A stretch of DNA of 64,000 nt from an uncultured Pseudomonadales bacterium (GTDB taxonomy: Bacteria; Pseudomonadota; Gammaproteobacteria; Pseudomonadales; UBA7434): contig CALSRU010000002.1 of the NCBI GenBank assembly GCA_943788835.1, positions 55,447 through 119,446 on the forward strand, read 5' to 3'. The position numbers and the translations under genes are program-made. Positions within the stretch are counted from its first letter, which is position 1. Every line of letters begins with the position of its first letter. The notes beneath the pieces were generated by a model that saw nothing but the letters and a program-made list of their open reading frames with translations, ran no database searches and had not been told where the DNA came from. This document shows, piece after piece, positions 1 through 9,750 of the stretch.

Positions 1-2
1 CA

Positions 3-104
3 TTAGCACCCCGCTTTATTGTCGATTCAAGCCTTTCATGGGCACTGGGAGAGCTGGATGTAGACGACTTATATCCAGCTAATTTCACGCCGGAGATTAC
101 TTAA
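3..104 (+). CDS. C-terminal end of a RimB-like ATP-dependent zinc protease family protein (partial)
   Basis: An open frame enters from the left edge and stops at TAA 102-104. The last 33 residues contain [10 protein letters not shown], which resembles the end of the small retropepsin-like proteins (called ATP-dependent zinc proteases, RimB in Pseudomonas) that are usually encoded beside rimK. The stop overlaps the rimK start as TAATG, which indicates translational coupling. In Pseudomonas RimB is tied to RimK-dependent modification of ribosomal protein S6. Most of the gene lies outside the window, so the assignment rests on this short tail and on the neighbour. Confidence 0.5.
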   Translation, partial: LAPRFIVDSSLSWALGELDVDDLYPANFTPEIT

Positions 105-1015
105 TGAATATTGCCATACTATCGCGTAACAAAAATCTTTATTCCACCCGACGGATGGTTGAAGCGGGCATAGAGCGCGGCCATCATGTTCGCGTGCTCG
201 ATCATCTACAGTGCTTTATGGACATCACATCAGACAAGCCAAGCATCCATTATAAAGACGAGGAATTTTCGCCTGCTGATTTTGATGCGGTGATTCCACG
301 CATCGGTGCCTCAGTGACCTTTTATGGTACTGCGGTTGTTCGCCAATTCGAAATGATGGGCGCTTACTGCGTTAATGAATCGGTTGCTGTGTCGCGCTCA
401 CGCGATAAGTTGCGCTCGCTGCAATTGTTGTCGCGTAAAAATATTGGCATCCCGACGACCGCTTTTGCTCACTCAGCCAAAGATGTTGAAGGGTTAATTC
501 GTGAAGTGGGTGGAGCGCCCTGTGTCATAAAGCTGCTCGAGGGAACCCAAGGCATTGGCGTGGTATTGGCAGAAACAAAAAAAGCCGCTGAGAGCGTGAT
601 TCAAGCGTTTATGGGGCTAAACTCCAACATACTGGTGCAAGAGTTTATTGCCGAAGCAAACGGCTCTGACATACGTTGCTTCGTTGTGGGAGATAAAGTT
701 ATTGCCGCCATGCAGCGACAGGCACCCGAAGGTGAATTCCGCTCTAACATTCATCGCGGCGGCACCGCAACACTCGTCAAACTAACACCACAAGAGCGAA
801 AAACAGCCGTCAATACTGCCAAAGTAATGGGACTAAATGTATGCGGCGTTGATTTGCTGCGATCGAACCGCGGCCCGCTCATAATGGAAGTCAATTCATC
901 ACCGGGACTCAGAGGGATTGAAGAGGCTACGCAAAAAGATATTGCTACGCTGATCATAGAATTTATTGAAAAGAACGCGAGACCTAGCAGAACAAAAACC
1001 CGAGGCTCTGGTTAA
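104..1015 (+). CDS. rimK: RimK, ribosomal protein S6 / alpha-L-glutamate ligase
   Basis: This 303-aa protein has the size and layout of RimK. It has an N-terminal domain beginning MNIAILSRN, a central ATP-grasp fold with the lysine in [15 protein letters not shown], the [13 protein letters not shown] strand, and the metal-binding end [13 protein letters not shown]. RimK is an ATP-dependent cytosolic ligase that adds glutamate residues to the C-terminus of ribosomal protein S6. The start is fixed by the TAATG overlap with the preceding protease-like gene. The next gene begins one base after the rimK stop, so the three form one transcription unit. No residue of the ATP-grasp core appears to be missing. 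Confidence 0.95.
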   Translation: MNIAILSRNKNLYSTRRMVEAGIERGHHVRVLDHLQCFMDITSDKPSIHYKDEEFSPADFDAVIPRIGASVTFYGTAVVRQFEMMGAYCVNESVAVSRSRDKLRSLQLLSRKNIGIPTTAFAHSAKDVEGLIREVGGAPCVIKLLEGTQGIGVVLAETKKAAESVIQAFMGLNSNILVQEFIAEANGSDIRCFVVGDKVIAAMQRQAPEGEFRSNIHRGGTATLVKLTPQERKTAVNTAKVMGLNVCGVDLLRSNRGPLIMEVNSSPGLRGIEEATQKDIATLIIEFIEKNARPSRTKTRGSG

Positions 1016-1016
1016 T

Positions 1017-2090
1017 ATGCCAAGAACGTCCTTTGAAATATGTGGTGAAACCATTGCTCCGGGAACACGCGCAACTTTATCGCTACCGCTGCCCAGCCAA
1101 TCATCCTATACGCCGCTCTCTATGCCGGTACATGTGGTGCATGGGAAAAAAGACGGCCCGGTTGTATTTATTTCCGCCGCCATTCACGGTGATGAAATCA
1201 ACGGTATTGAAGTCATTCGCCGTGTACTACATATCAAAGCGATAAGCCGGCTACGCGGCACTTTAATTTGCGTACCCATCGTTAATGTTTACGGCTTCTT
1301 TAATCACACTCGCTACCTCCCCGATGGACGCGATCTAAATCGCTCGTTTCCTGGCTCTAAAAGCGGCTCGCTTGCGGCCCGAGTAGCAAAAATATTTGCC
1401 AGCGAAATCGTGGATAAATGCTCTTACGGTATTGACTTACATACCGGCTCTAACCATCGCATTAACCTACCGCATATTCGTGCAAACCTCGAAAACCCAG
1501 AGTGTGCGCGACTTGCGAAGGCCTTTGGTGCACCCGTGGCTATTGATGCCAACCTGCGAGACGGTTCACTGCGCCAATACGCAATGGAGAAAGGCCTGTC
1601 GATGCTGCTGTATGAGGCTGGCGAAGGCCTGCGCTTTGATAACCTTTCAATAAGAGCTGGCGTTCGCGGCATAACCAACGTACTGCGCGCGCTGGAAATG
1701 ATTCCTAACCGAAAAACGGCCGAAAAATCAGGCGCCTCAAAATCAGCTGACAAACCCCAAGTGATTGAAACCCGCTCATCACAATGGGTGCGAGCCCCTC
1801 AAGCAGGCCTTATGCGTATTGAGGTACCGCTAGGTAGTCGAGTCGAACCGAATCAGATAGTTGGGCGCATTGCCGACAGTATTGGTGAAAATGAAACGCT
1901 CGTTGAATCACCTGTGACTGGCATTATTATTGGGCGCAATAATTTACCGGTAGTCAACGAAGGTGATGCCCTCTTTCACATCGCGCTATTCGATGATTCT
2001 AACGATGTTAAAAAAGCTATCGACAATTTTCAGGACTTGCACATTGAGGGGCTCGACCCAAATGACTACCCCGACAGCCATGTCATTTAA
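1017..2090 (+). CDS. Succinylglutamate desuccinylase/aspartoacylase family protein (M14-type zinc deacylase)
   Basis: The protein is 357 aa when started at ATG 1017, one base after the rimK stop. A longer frame from 966 would overlap rimK by 50 bases and is less likely. It has the zinc carboxypeptidase-like signature of the aspartoacylase family: AAIHGDEINGIE supplies the first His and Glu ligands, NRSFPG the arginine region, and GIDLHTG the third zinc ligand. The C-terminal 90 residues look like the beta-sandwich cap found in these enzymes. Family members cleave amide bonds of N-acyl amino acids. Co-transcription with rimK is common in gammaproteobacteria and suggests a role linked to glutamylated or acylated peptides, but the real substrate cannot be read from sequence. 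Confidence 0.85.
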   Translation: MPRTSFEICGETIAPGTRATLSLPLPSQSSYTPLSMPVHVVHGKKDGPVVFISAAIHGDEINGIEVIRRVLHIKAISRLRGTLICVPIVNVYGFFNHTRYLPDGRDLNRSFPGSKSGSLAARVAKIFASEIVDKCSYGIDLHTGSNHRINLPHIRANLENPECARLAKAFGAPVAIDANLRDGSLRQYAMEKGLSMLLYEAGEGLRFDNLSIRAGVRGITNVLRALEMIPNRKTAEKSGASKSADKPQVIETRSSQWVRAPQAGLMRIEVPLGSRVEPNQIVGRIADSIGENETLVESPVTGIIIGRNNLPVVNEGDALFHIALFDDSNDVKKAIDNFQDLHIEGLDPNDYPDSHVI

Positions 2091-2284
2091 GTATGATCTA
2101 AAACATTAATAGGCATTAAAGCTGCCCCCACCTCTCTGTAGCCCCCCCTATTGAACCGACCAGTCTCTTTTTTGCTGACTACACCCAGGCTTCCTCAGCA
2201 AACCTAATGATGTAGAATATCCCCACGCTGCGCGAAGCAACTAAAGCCTCACCTCCGGCCTGTTCGACACAAAGTTAGTGATAT

Positions 2285-2298
2285 TATTGCAAGCAATA
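2285..2298. repeat. Short palindrome upstream of the glutamate-synthase-like gene
   Basis: TATTGC and GCAATA face each other across two bases, 40 bases before the start at 2339. The 2091-2338 gap is otherwise featureless. It could be an operator, but it is short enough to arise by chance. Confidence 0.25.
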
Positions 2299-2338
2299 TT
2301 GGTTCAACGCCCACTCATAACCCAATGGTCACTTCCCA

Positions 2339-3814
2339 ATGCCCGAATCTTTAAGAATAGTGCTTGAATTTTTGGTTTACGGCTTCGTGCTTTTATTAGC
2401 TGCTTTGTCTCTATTAATTTTAGTGTTTTATATTCAAGACAGGCTGCAAACAAAGCATGCGGTGAGGCACAACTTTCCTGTTATTGGCCGTTTACGTTAT
2501 TTGTTTGAAAGCTTTGGTGAGTTTTTTCGCCAGTATTTCATTGCCCTCGATCGCGAAGAAATGCCGTTTAACCGCGCTCAGCGAAGTTGGGTTTATCGCG
2601 CGGCTAAAAATCTTGATAATACAGCTGCCTTCGGTTCAACCGTTGATTTGCGTATACCTGGTACTATCTATTTTACTAATAGTTTATACCCACTCCTCGA
2701 TGCAGAAACATCTGTTGCACCGGTAACCATCGGGCCACTAGCGGCACAGCCTTATACAACAACCAGTTTTTTTCATATCTCGGCTATGAGTTATGGTGCT
2801 ATTTCTGTACCGGCTATCAAAGCATTAGCTAATGGGGCTCGACAAGCCAACATATGGCTGAATACTGGCGAAGGCGGACTTACTGAATATCATTTAGCCG
2901 CCAACTGTGATTTGGTTTTTCAAATTGGGACCGCTAAATTCGGTGTGCGCGATTCACAGGGACAGCTCTCAGAAAAGCGGCTTAGAAAAGTGGCCTCTCA
3001 TGCTTCCGTCAAAATGATAGAAATAAAATTAAGCCAAGGAGCGAAGCCAGGTAAAGGCGGTATACTTCCTGGCGAGAAAGTGACTGAAGAAATTGCAGCC
3101 ATTAGGGGTATTGAAATCGGCCAGTCGGCTATTAGTCCTAATCGCTTTAGCGAAATATCTAGCTCGGACGAGCTGCTTGATTTCATAGAGCGAGTTAGAA
3201 CTATTAGTGGTCGCCCGACAGGCATAAAAGTATGTCGCGGGCAACTATCAAGAGCTAGAACAACTATTCACCGCGAGTTTTGAATCGTGGCGAGAGCTTG
3301 CGCGCCAGACTTCATCACCATTGACAGTGGCGACGGCGGCACAGGTGCCGCCCCGCTTAGCTTAATTGATAATATGGGGGCACCTATAGAAGAAAGCCTT
3401 CCGCTGGTGGTAGACCTCCTCAATCGTTTCAAGCTACGCGATAGAATTAAAGTGATTGCCAGTGGCAAATTACTCAACCCAGTCGATATTGCTTGGGCCC
3501 TTGGTGCCGGAGCAGACTTTGTTAATAGCGCTCGCGGCTTTATGTTCTCGTTAGGATGCATTCAGGCCATGCGCTGCAACAAAAACACCTGCCCTACCGG
3601 CATCACGACTCACGACAAGCGCCTGCAAACAGGCCTTGACCCTATAGATAAAGCCAGTCGCGTGAGCCATTACGCATTAAATATGCACAAAGAAGTCAAC
3701 ATTATTGCCCGTAGCTGCGGAGTCAGTGACCCCCGCCTACTCAAACGTGAGCATATGCGCTTTATTACCGACAATGGCATAGCGGTGAACTATACCGAAC
3801 TCTACCCCGGGTAA
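2339..3814 (+). pseudogene. FMN-binding glutamate-synthase-like protein, split by two compensating indels
   Basis: Two pieces of one gene lie in the same frame: 2339-3283 (314 aa) and 3287-3814 (175 aa). They are separated by a TGA at 3281-3283. The first has an N-terminal membrane segment (about residues 10-30) and then the glutamate synthase central FMN/barrel domain (ISAMSYGAISVPA, NTGEGGLTEYH). The second has IDSGDGGTGAAP, the cysteine cluster CNKNTCPTG and the usual end of the family. Between about 3233 and 3304 the protein-like reading (VAGNYQELEQLF... SWRELA) is in another frame, so one extra base near 3233 and one missing base near 3304 restore a continuous family-like protein of about 490 aa. 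This is either a young pseudogene or a pair of sequence errors. Intact members are membrane-anchored relatives of GltB without the amidotransferase domain. Confidence 0.75.
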
Positions 3815-3867
3815 AGATACGAAAGCTGACTAGCACACACCGCCAGCTACTTTAAATCAACTAGCAA

Positions 3868-6015
3868 TCAGGCAGCGGTAACGCGCACCGGCACACCGTT
3901 TAGCGCGGCATTACCCGATAACTTGTCGTATTGAGCATCGTCAGTCAGGTCATTCATATTGATACCCTCATGCTGCGATGCGATCGACAGCTGCACGCCC
4001 TCGCGCTTGTGCCCCCAACCATGCGGAACGCTAATAACCCCAGGCATCATGTCGTCACTGGCCTGGACTTGCGTGGTCACTTCGCCGGCTACAGAACTTA
4101 TAACCACTTGCTGTCCATCCATGATGGATAATTTTGCAAGGTCATACGGGTGCATCAGGCATTGCCAGCGCGGCTTACCTTTCACTAAACGATGCGAATT
4201 ATGCATCCAAGAATTATTACTGCGCACATGACGCCTACCAATCAATAATAGCTCGCCCTTCGCAACAGTAGGTGCCTCAGTACTGAGCCGTTTAATGTCG
4301 ATTGGAATATCTTCCCACAGTAAATGAATTTTTTTATCTTCCGTACATAACCGATCCAGCAATGACGGAACCAATGGCCCTAAATCAATACCATGAGGGT
4401 TGTCCTTTAACACTTGTAAGCTCAATGGGGGCTCGTGGGTACTATTTTTACCGTAAGGTCCAGCCTGCAAGCCTATATCGATCATCGTGTCGGGCGGCGG
4501 TAACAACTGCACGGCAATGTTTTTACATTCGCCAAGTTTGGCAGAAAGTTGATTAATGATTTCCCAGTCGTGCAGAGCGCCGGCCTCACGCTCAAACACC
4601 GGTTCGTTGAAGCGGGTGGTATTGCGCACTGCTAAGCGATGAAAGGCATAATCGTAATGATCGTGCTCGAGCGCCGTTGTAGGTGGCAAAATATAGTCGG
4701 CATGCCGCGTGGTTTCATTGATATATATATCAACTGAGACCATAAAATCCAAACCTGAAAAAGCCTCTTCCAAGCGCCGGCCGTTAGGTGCGGATAAAAT
4801 GGGGTTACCAGCCAGCGTCATCATCGCTTTAATTTGACCCTCTCCTGGCGTGAGTATTTCTTCAGCCAACACTGTGCTTGGAAACTCACCGGAAAATTCT
4901 GGCAAGCCACTTACGCGGCTACGAAACGCGTTAAAGTGACCAGCCCCGGGCTCGCCGGGCTGAACGTAACCCACCGCCGACGACGCTACTAGTGCGCCAC
5001 CTGGCTTATCGACGTGATCGGTGAGTATATTAATAACCTGAATAGCCCACTGGCATAAAGCCCCATGCATCTGCACAGAAACGCCCATACGGCCATAGCA
5101 AACGGCTCTTGGTGTGCTAGCTAGCTCTCGAGCAATACTCTCGATAGTGGCGGCCGCAATACCTGTGTGTTGCGCAGCTAATGCCGGAGTAAATGCCTCA
5201 ACTAATTCTGGCAATTGCTCTAAATCCGTTAGGTGCTGGCTAAGATGACCCGGGTTGACTAGGCCCTCTTTGAAAAGAACGGCAATGATAGCGAGTAACA
5301 AATAGGCATCGCTGCCCGGTTTTATAAAGTGATGCTCATCGGCAATCGCAGCCGTTTCAGTTTTGCGCGGGTCAATGACGACGAATCTACCACCGCGTTG
5401 CTGAATCGCTTTCAAACGATTTTTCACATCGGGCACCGTCATCAAACTGCCATTGGACGCCAGAGGGTTTCCACCAATAATCAGCATATAATCGGTGTGA
5501 TCGATATCGGGTATGGGGATTAAAAATTGATGACCATAAAACTGGTAAGCCACTAGCTGGTGCGGTAACTGGTCTAACGATGTCGCCGAAAAATTATTGC
5601 GTGTGCCCAACGCCTTGCGTAAAACCTTAGCATGGGTAATGTTGCCATAGTTGTGCACATTAGGGTTGCCTGCATAGACCCCCAAAGCATTACTACCATG
5701 CGCACTTTGCACCTGAGCAATACGTTCAGCGACCTCAGTCAAGGCCTGCTCCCAACTTATTTCTTGCCATTGCCCATCGACCTTCTTGACCGGTTTACGC
5801 AATCGATCGGGGTCCTCGTGTAAATCTTGTAATGCCACGGCTTTAGGACAAATATGACCCCGGCTGAACGGATCGTCAGGATCGCCCTTAATTGATAAAA
5901 TTTGCTCGCCCTGAGTTTGTATTGCAACACCACAAATAGCCTCACACAAATGGCAAGCGCGGTAGTGCATTTTAATAGGGGCATCAGCATTGCTAGGATC
6001 AATGGTAGAGGACAT
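3868..6015 (-). CDS. Molybdopterin-dependent oxidoreductase (formate dehydrogenase/nitrate reductase-like family)
   Basis: This 715-aa protein has the layout of cytoplasmic bis-MGD enzymes. An N-terminal [4Fe-4S] motif uses C21, C24, C28 and C56 (CHLCEAIC ... ICPKA). It is followed by the molybdopterin-binding domains (IIGGNPLASNGS, GRMGVSVQMHG, TLAGNPILSAPNG) and a C-terminal MoCo dinucleotide-binding domain that begins near LLLIGRRHVRSNNSW. There is no twin-arginine signal, so it should act in the cytoplasm. There is no in-frame TGA that would suggest selenocysteine. It stands alone, with no electron-transfer subunit beside it, and converges with the broken glutamate-synthase gene. The substrate is not evident: related orphans are annotated only as molybdopterin oxidoreductase family protein. 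Confidence 0.88.
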   Translation of the reverse strand: MSSTIDPSNADAPIKMHYRACHLCEAICGVAIQTQGEQILSIKGDPDDPFSRGHICPKAVALQDLHEDPDRLRKPVKKVDGQWQEISWEQALTEVAERIAQVQSAHGSNALGVYAGNPNVHNYGNITHAKVLRKALGTRNNFSATSLDQLPHQLVAYQFYGHQFLIPIPDIDHTDYMLIIGGNPLASNGSLMTVPDVKNRLKAIQQRGGRFVVIDPRKTETAAIADEHHFIKPGSDAYLLLAIIAVLFKEGLVNPGHLSQHLTDLEQLPELVEAFTPALAAQHTGIAAATIESIARELASTPRAVCYGRMGVSVQMHGALCQWAIQVINILTDHVDKPGGALVASSAVGYVQPGEPGAGHFNAFRSRVSGLPEFSGEFPSTVLAEEILTPGEGQIKAMMTLAGNPILSAPNGRRLEEAFSGLDFMVSVDIYINETTRHADYILPPTTALEHDHYDYAFHRLAVRNTTRFNEPVFEREAGALHDWEIINQLSAKLGECKNIAVQLLPPPDTMIDIGLQAGPYGKNSTHEPPLSLQVLKDNPHGIDLGPLVPSLLDRLCTEDKKIHLLWEDIPIDIKRLSTEAPTVAKGELLLIGRRHVRSNNSWMHNSHRLVKGKPRWQCLMHPYDLAKLSIMDGQQVVISSVAGEVTTQVQASDDMMPGVISVPHGWGHKREGVQLSIASQHEGINMNDLTDDAQYDKLSGNAALNGVPVRVTAA

Positions 6016-6260
6016 AGTTGGCGCTTCCCGCTGTATCTCGCAGCATGAGGGTTACTGAAGTGATTGGCACGCCAAGTATATAGTAATGCACTTAACAACT
6101 GACGCATCCATACCAATGTTTCATCGAGTAAAAAAGAGGCCAGCCCTACCCGACACTAAACTTTCGACATGAAAACATGAAAAATCTTTTACTGCAGCAT
6201 TGCGTTAAACGGAATTTTTAGCCACCATAGCCCGAACGCCAATCTTGACAGGAATAAATT

Positions 6261-6452
6261 ATGGACATGCAGGTTTCAGGTTTTTTTGGCTTGCTGATAC
6301 TCATTGCCGATGTGTGGGCAATTTTAAATATATTACAAAGCAGCAGCAGCATGGCTAAAAAATGTCTGTGGGTGGTAGTCATTTTAGTGCTACCTCTGAT
6401 TGGTCTTATCATTTGGTGGCTGTTTGGACCGCGCGAGTCAAAATTTTTATAG
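6261..6452 (+). CDS. Small membrane protein with PLDc_N (cardiolipin synthase N-terminal-like) domain
   Basis: The protein is 63 aa with two hydrophobic segments (about residues 8-27 and 34-55). Between them is a short charged loop, and the end WWLFGPRESKFL contains the P-R-[ED] ending typical of the PLDc_N domain. In cardiolipin synthases this domain anchors the enzyme, and here it stands alone as a two-pass membrane protein of unknown function. A ribosome binding site (GACAGGAATAAATT) precedes the ATG. It is convergent with the dehydrogenase at 6453 with no gap between the stop codons. Confidence 0.75.
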   Translation: MDMQVSGFFGLLILIADVWAILNILQSSSSMAKKCLWVVVILVLPLIGLIIWWLFGPRESKFL

Positions 6453-7592
6453 CTAATAAGCATTTTCTCGATTAACAAAATTGATAAGCCTGTCTCCAAC
6501 AATGTAGCGCCGCAAATTTTCTTGTGCGATTAGGCGCGTCAGCTGGAGACTTTTGTTTGACATTGCCGCCACATGCGGAGTGATGATCACATTTTTAAAA
6601 CCCCACAAAGGGCTTGTTTTAGGTAACGGTTCGGGGTTTACTACATCCAACCCCGCCCCACCAATAGTATTATTTTCTAGCGCACTCACCAAGGCAGCCG
6701 TGTCAACGGTACCGCCGCGGCCTACATTGATAAATAGCGCATCGGTAGGCATTGCGTGAAAAAACTCGGCATCAACAAGATTTTGCGTTGCTGGAGTTAA
6801 AGGCAAGGCGTTAATGACCACATCGGCTTGTGCTGCAAGCGCGAGCGCCTCGTGCGACAAGCCCACATAATCAACATAATCGGGCCCCTCTCGACGACTA
6901 TTGCGCGTAGCAACCACGCGCATACCCAAACCATGCGCGCGTTGTGCCGCTTCACGACCTATGCTGCCCAGCCCCAGCACCAATACCGTTTTACCTTCAA
7001 ATGACCAAAAATTTTCACGGGGCAGCGCGTTATTACCAGCCCAATGTTGCTCAAGCATATTACGCTGGTAGAGTGGCAAGTTACGCCCGAGTGAAAACAT
7101 CAACGCAATGGCATGCTCAGCTATGGTTGAAGCGCTAGCACCGCGACTATTAGTTAATAAAAGATCGTCGGAATTTTTTATTTTTGAATGGGCCAAACAC
7201 CCTTCAATGCCCACGGAATAACTATGCACCCAATGGGTATTTTTTATTGCACGCAAATTAGATGGCACAGAACACGTACTCAATATCACATCAAAGGGCC
7301 CTGACGGAACCTCTTTAAAAGCAAAACCAGGAACTTTATAAACATCGACGCCTTCTAACTCTTGCTCGAGTCCGTCGGTAATCCCCATTGATGCCAACGT
7401 TACCAGTATGCGCTCAGGCTTGCGCCAACCGGGCATCTCGCGCGCCGGCAAATCGCTCAACACAAACCCTTCTAGCGCCTCAGGTAAACGGTCATCAGAC
7501 CGACCTTTGTCCGCCACACTCAGCGTTGTACTGCAGCTAGCTAATAAAGCCAGTAGGCAAACAATAAAAATTGTATTTACGGCAACCTTCAT
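6453..7592 (-). CDS. D-isomer-specific 2-hydroxyacid dehydrogenase family protein with a lipoprotein signal peptide
   Basis: The start is ATG 7592, which has TAGGAT eight bases upstream. An ATG six codons further up lacks this site. The first 20 residues are a lipoprotein signal ending in the lipobox LASC with the acceptor at C20, and Ser at +2 would favour the outer membrane. The remainder is a complete NAD-binding 2-hydroxyacid dehydrogenase: GLGSIG near 207-212, catalytic Arg (NVGRGG, R292), Glu (NPEP, E321) and His (TPHVA, H340). Members of this family normally work in the cytosol with NAD(H), so export would separate the enzyme from its cofactor. Either it has a periplasmic role with captured or lost cofactor, or the N-terminus acts as a membrane anchor. 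The substrate is unknown. Confidence 0.85.
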   Translation of the reverse strand: MKVAVNTIFIVCLLALLASCSTTLSVADKGRSDDRLPEALEGFVLSDLPAREMPGWRKPERILVTLASMGITDGLEQELEGVDVYKVPGFAFKEVPSGPFDVILSTCSVPSNLRAIKNTHWVHSYSVGIEGCLAHSKIKNSDDLLLTNSRGASASTIAEHAIALMFSLGRNLPLYQRNMLEQHWAGNNALPRENFWSFEGKTVLVLGLGSIGREAAQRAHGLGMRVVATRNSRREGPDYVDYVGLSHEALALAAQADVVINALPLTPATQNLVDAEFFHAMPTDALFINVGRGGTVDTAALVSALENNTIGGAGLDVVNPEPLPKTSPLWGFKNVIITPHVAAMSNKSLQLTRLIAQENLRRYIVGDRLINFVNRENAY

Positions 7593-8175
7593 AGCAAATC
7601 CTATTGGCAAGGGGTATTGCGCTTCATTTACGGAGAGCCAAACAGAGCGCGGCTTTTAAAATGAACTTTTTGTTGAGGTCTTTCTCTAGCCTAAGATCAA
7701 ATTAAACCGCTAAAAAACTCAGTTCAGTGGCTTGAGAATAAGCGTGTTGAGATACGATGTATAGTCTTTAGCACGACCTAAACTTTTCGTAATTTTCCGT
7801 ATCTTTCCATATCTTTTGTATCATCTCCTCTGTGCCTAACCTTTTGTAGCTTATTGCAAACTTCCAACTTATCCACCATCACACAGCGCGCTTAAAAACC
7901 AGCTATAGAGCAACGCATATAAAGCAACGCGTATATATTGCTGCATACAAGTCACCGCCTATGATAAAGCTCGCCATTTACTCTGTGTAAACAGCGCATG
8001 ATCGATTGATTTAGCGCTATAATTAGACCGCCAAACCGGTACTGCGCTGCACGATTCGTTTAGCGACCGTGATTTTATTGACACTCAATCCTTACACAGT
8101 GACTTCGCTTGACCTAGCGAAGCCCTTCACGCCACCTGCCCATTGTGCTCGGGCCATCAACTGGAATAAAAACAA
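7593..8175. other. Gene-free interval between the dehydrogenase and tesB
   Basis: About 580 bases without a credible gene, between two divergent genes. It holds an imperfect tandem AGCAACGCATATAA / AGCAACGCGTATAT at 7909-7937 and a TATAAT at 8018-8023 that could be the -10 box of a tesB promoter, although no good -35 box is placed for it. No tRNA-like cloverleaf was seen. Confidence 0.4.
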
Positions 8176-9012
8176 GTGAGTAAAATTCTCGAAGCCTTGC
8201 AGCTGGATCAAATCGAAGAAGATACTTATGAAGGGAGAAGTAGAGACATAGGCACACCCCAAGTTTATGGCGGACAAGTGCTAGGGCAGGCCTTAGAAGC
8301 CGCACGGCGTACGGTAGAAGGCCGCGAGGTGCACTCGGTGCATGCCTATTTTCTGCGGCGTGGTGACTTCGATATACCCATTATTTACCAGGTAGACCGC
8401 AATCGAGATGGCGGCAGCTTCACCGCAAGGCGAGTAGTTGCAAGCCAGCACGGCAAACCCATATTCACATTGTCGGCTTCATTTCAAAAACAAGAAACTG
8501 GACTTGATCACTACGAATCAATAACAATGCCAGCCACACCCGACCAATTAACCGAAATGGGGTTACTGACCCCTGACTCGGGTAGGCATGCTATAAGCTT
8601 GCTGGCTAGCGATTTCGATGCCTACCGCGTTGAGCCCGACCCTGAGAACAAAACAACTTCACTGCGCTGGTGGGTGAAGACTCACGATCCACTGCCTAAT
8701 GAACAATATGCCCACAACGCCATACTGGCCTACATCAGTGACTTTGGATTATTGATGGCCGCCGTAACACCCCATGCGCCGTCAATAGAAGAACGCAGAG
8801 CACTTTGGTCGAAAATGCTATTTGCCTCAATTGACCACGCTATTTGGTTTCATCGGCCATTTCGTGCCGATGAATGGTTGCTCTACGATTGCAATCCTGT
8901 ATCGACATCAAATTCGCGAGGCTGCGCCAGAGGAAGTTTTTACGACACCAGCGGCATGTTGGTGGCAACCACTTTTCAAGAAGGGCTAACGCGCCTAAAA
9001 AAAACTAGCTAA
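8176..9012 (+). CDS. tesB: Acyl-CoA thioesterase II
   Basis: This 278-aa protein has the double hot-dog fold layout of TesB. The N-terminal hot dog contains IGTPQVYGGQVLGQAL and HSVHAYFLRRGD, and the C-terminal one contains YISDFGLLMAA and DHAIWFHRPF followed by the conserved SRGCARGSFYD region. It hydrolyses medium- and long-chain acyl-CoA to free fatty acid and CoA in the cytoplasm. The start is GTG 8176 with GGAA ten bases upstream, and no upstream ATG fits. The gene stands alone, divergent from the dehydrogenase and convergent with the deacylase gene. Family assignment is secure and the physiological role is the usual uncertain one. Confidence 0.93.
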   Translation: MSKILEALQLDQIEEDTYEGRSRDIGTPQVYGGQVLGQALEAARRTVEGREVHSVHAYFLRRGDFDIPIIYQVDRNRDGGSFTARRVVASQHGKPIFTLSASFQKQETGLDHYESITMPATPDQLTEMGLLTPDSGRHAISLLASDFDAYRVEPDPENKTTSLRWWVKTHDPLPNEQYAHNAILAYISDFGLLMAAVTPHAPSIEERRALWSKMLFASIDHAIWFHRPFRADEWLLYDCNPVSTSNSRGCARGSFYDTSGMLVATTFQEGLTRLKKTS

Positions 9013-9028
9013 GCAAAGGCTTTGCTTA
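9010..9028 (+). terminator. Stem-loop at the end of tesB
   Basis: TAAGCAAA and TTTGCTTA form a perfect 8-bp stem with a GGC loop, beginning in the tesB stop codon. It is followed by AAAA rather than a U-run on the plus strand, so it is a weak terminator or a 3'-end stabiliser. Confidence 0.35.
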
Positions 9029-9083
9029 AAACAGCCCGCGTATGTTCGTGACTCAGGAATGGCTGAACTCAATGGCCTATTTT

Positions 9084-9581
9084 TCAATGTGACATAAAAT
9101 CGCCATGCTCATAATCGGGGCAGCTAATGGTCATATGCTCTTGCAAGCCCATCAACTCTCTAAACGCTCCTTGGTCTAAGTGAATTAAATTTTCGTGATC
9201 GCCACTCTCAATATAAACATCTTGCAGCTCGCCCAGCTTTTCATCCCAGATGACAGGAAAGCCATAGATCTGGCCCAGAGCTGGCACAGCACCTACTTCG
9301 CAGTCGTCAAATAAATTTTTTAAATCGCTCTCTTTCACCAACCGATAATCGCTGTTGGTATAACTGTTTAGCCAGGAAAAAACCAAACGATTGGCCGACG
9401 GAATCACACATAGTAAATAGTCAATGCCATCCGAGGTCATTACCGCCTTAGCCACCTCTGCCGGTGATAAATGAGCACGATAGGCGCTTTGCCGACTTGT
9501 GCTCGAGTGCGGATGATTTAGCACCTCGTAAGACACCCCCGCCTTGTTTAGATGCCCCCTAACAGTTCGCGCCATAGTCAT
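9084..9581 (-). CDS. YbaK/EbsC-type aminoacyl-tRNA deacylase domain protein
   Basis: The protein is 165 aa from ATG 9581, which has GAGGTG six bases upstream. An upstream in-frame ATG at 9614 has no such site. The YbaK/ProX fold is recognisable from the N-terminal YEVLNHP, the helix with SPAEVAKAVM and the central glycine-rich EVGAVPALGQIYG. These proteins remove mischarged amino acids (Ala or Cys from tRNA-Pro and similar) in trans. The C-terminal 25 residues extend past the core and end in SCPDYEHGDFMSH. The specificity is not readable. Its stop faces the tesB stop across about 70 bases. Confidence 0.8.
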   Translation of the reverse strand: MTMARTVRGHLNKAGVSYEVLNHPHSSTSRQSAYRAHLSPAEVAKAVMTSDGIDYLLCVIPSANRLVFSWLNSYTNSDYRLVKESDLKNLFDDCEVGAVPALGQIYGFPVIWDEKLGELQDVYIESGDHENLIHLDQGAFRELMGLQEHMTISCPDYEHGDFMSH

Positions 9582-9750
9582 AATTGCACCTCGCCAGTGA
9601 CGTAACCTCAACAAGAAATCTACAAAAAAACTATAGACCTGATAAAAAATGCTGTCTAAGACTTTGTCACTTTAAAGAGTGCAGCTGCATGCTGCTTTTA
9701 GGAATATACTAACACCGAGCTCATCAGCTGCCTTATCAATCATCTAACGA

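Noticed and set aside
966..1016. Upstream start of the aspartoacylase-like gene inside rimK
   Set aside because: ATG 1017 lies one base after the rimK stop and gives the family N-terminus. The extra 17 residues are rimK sequence read in another frame.
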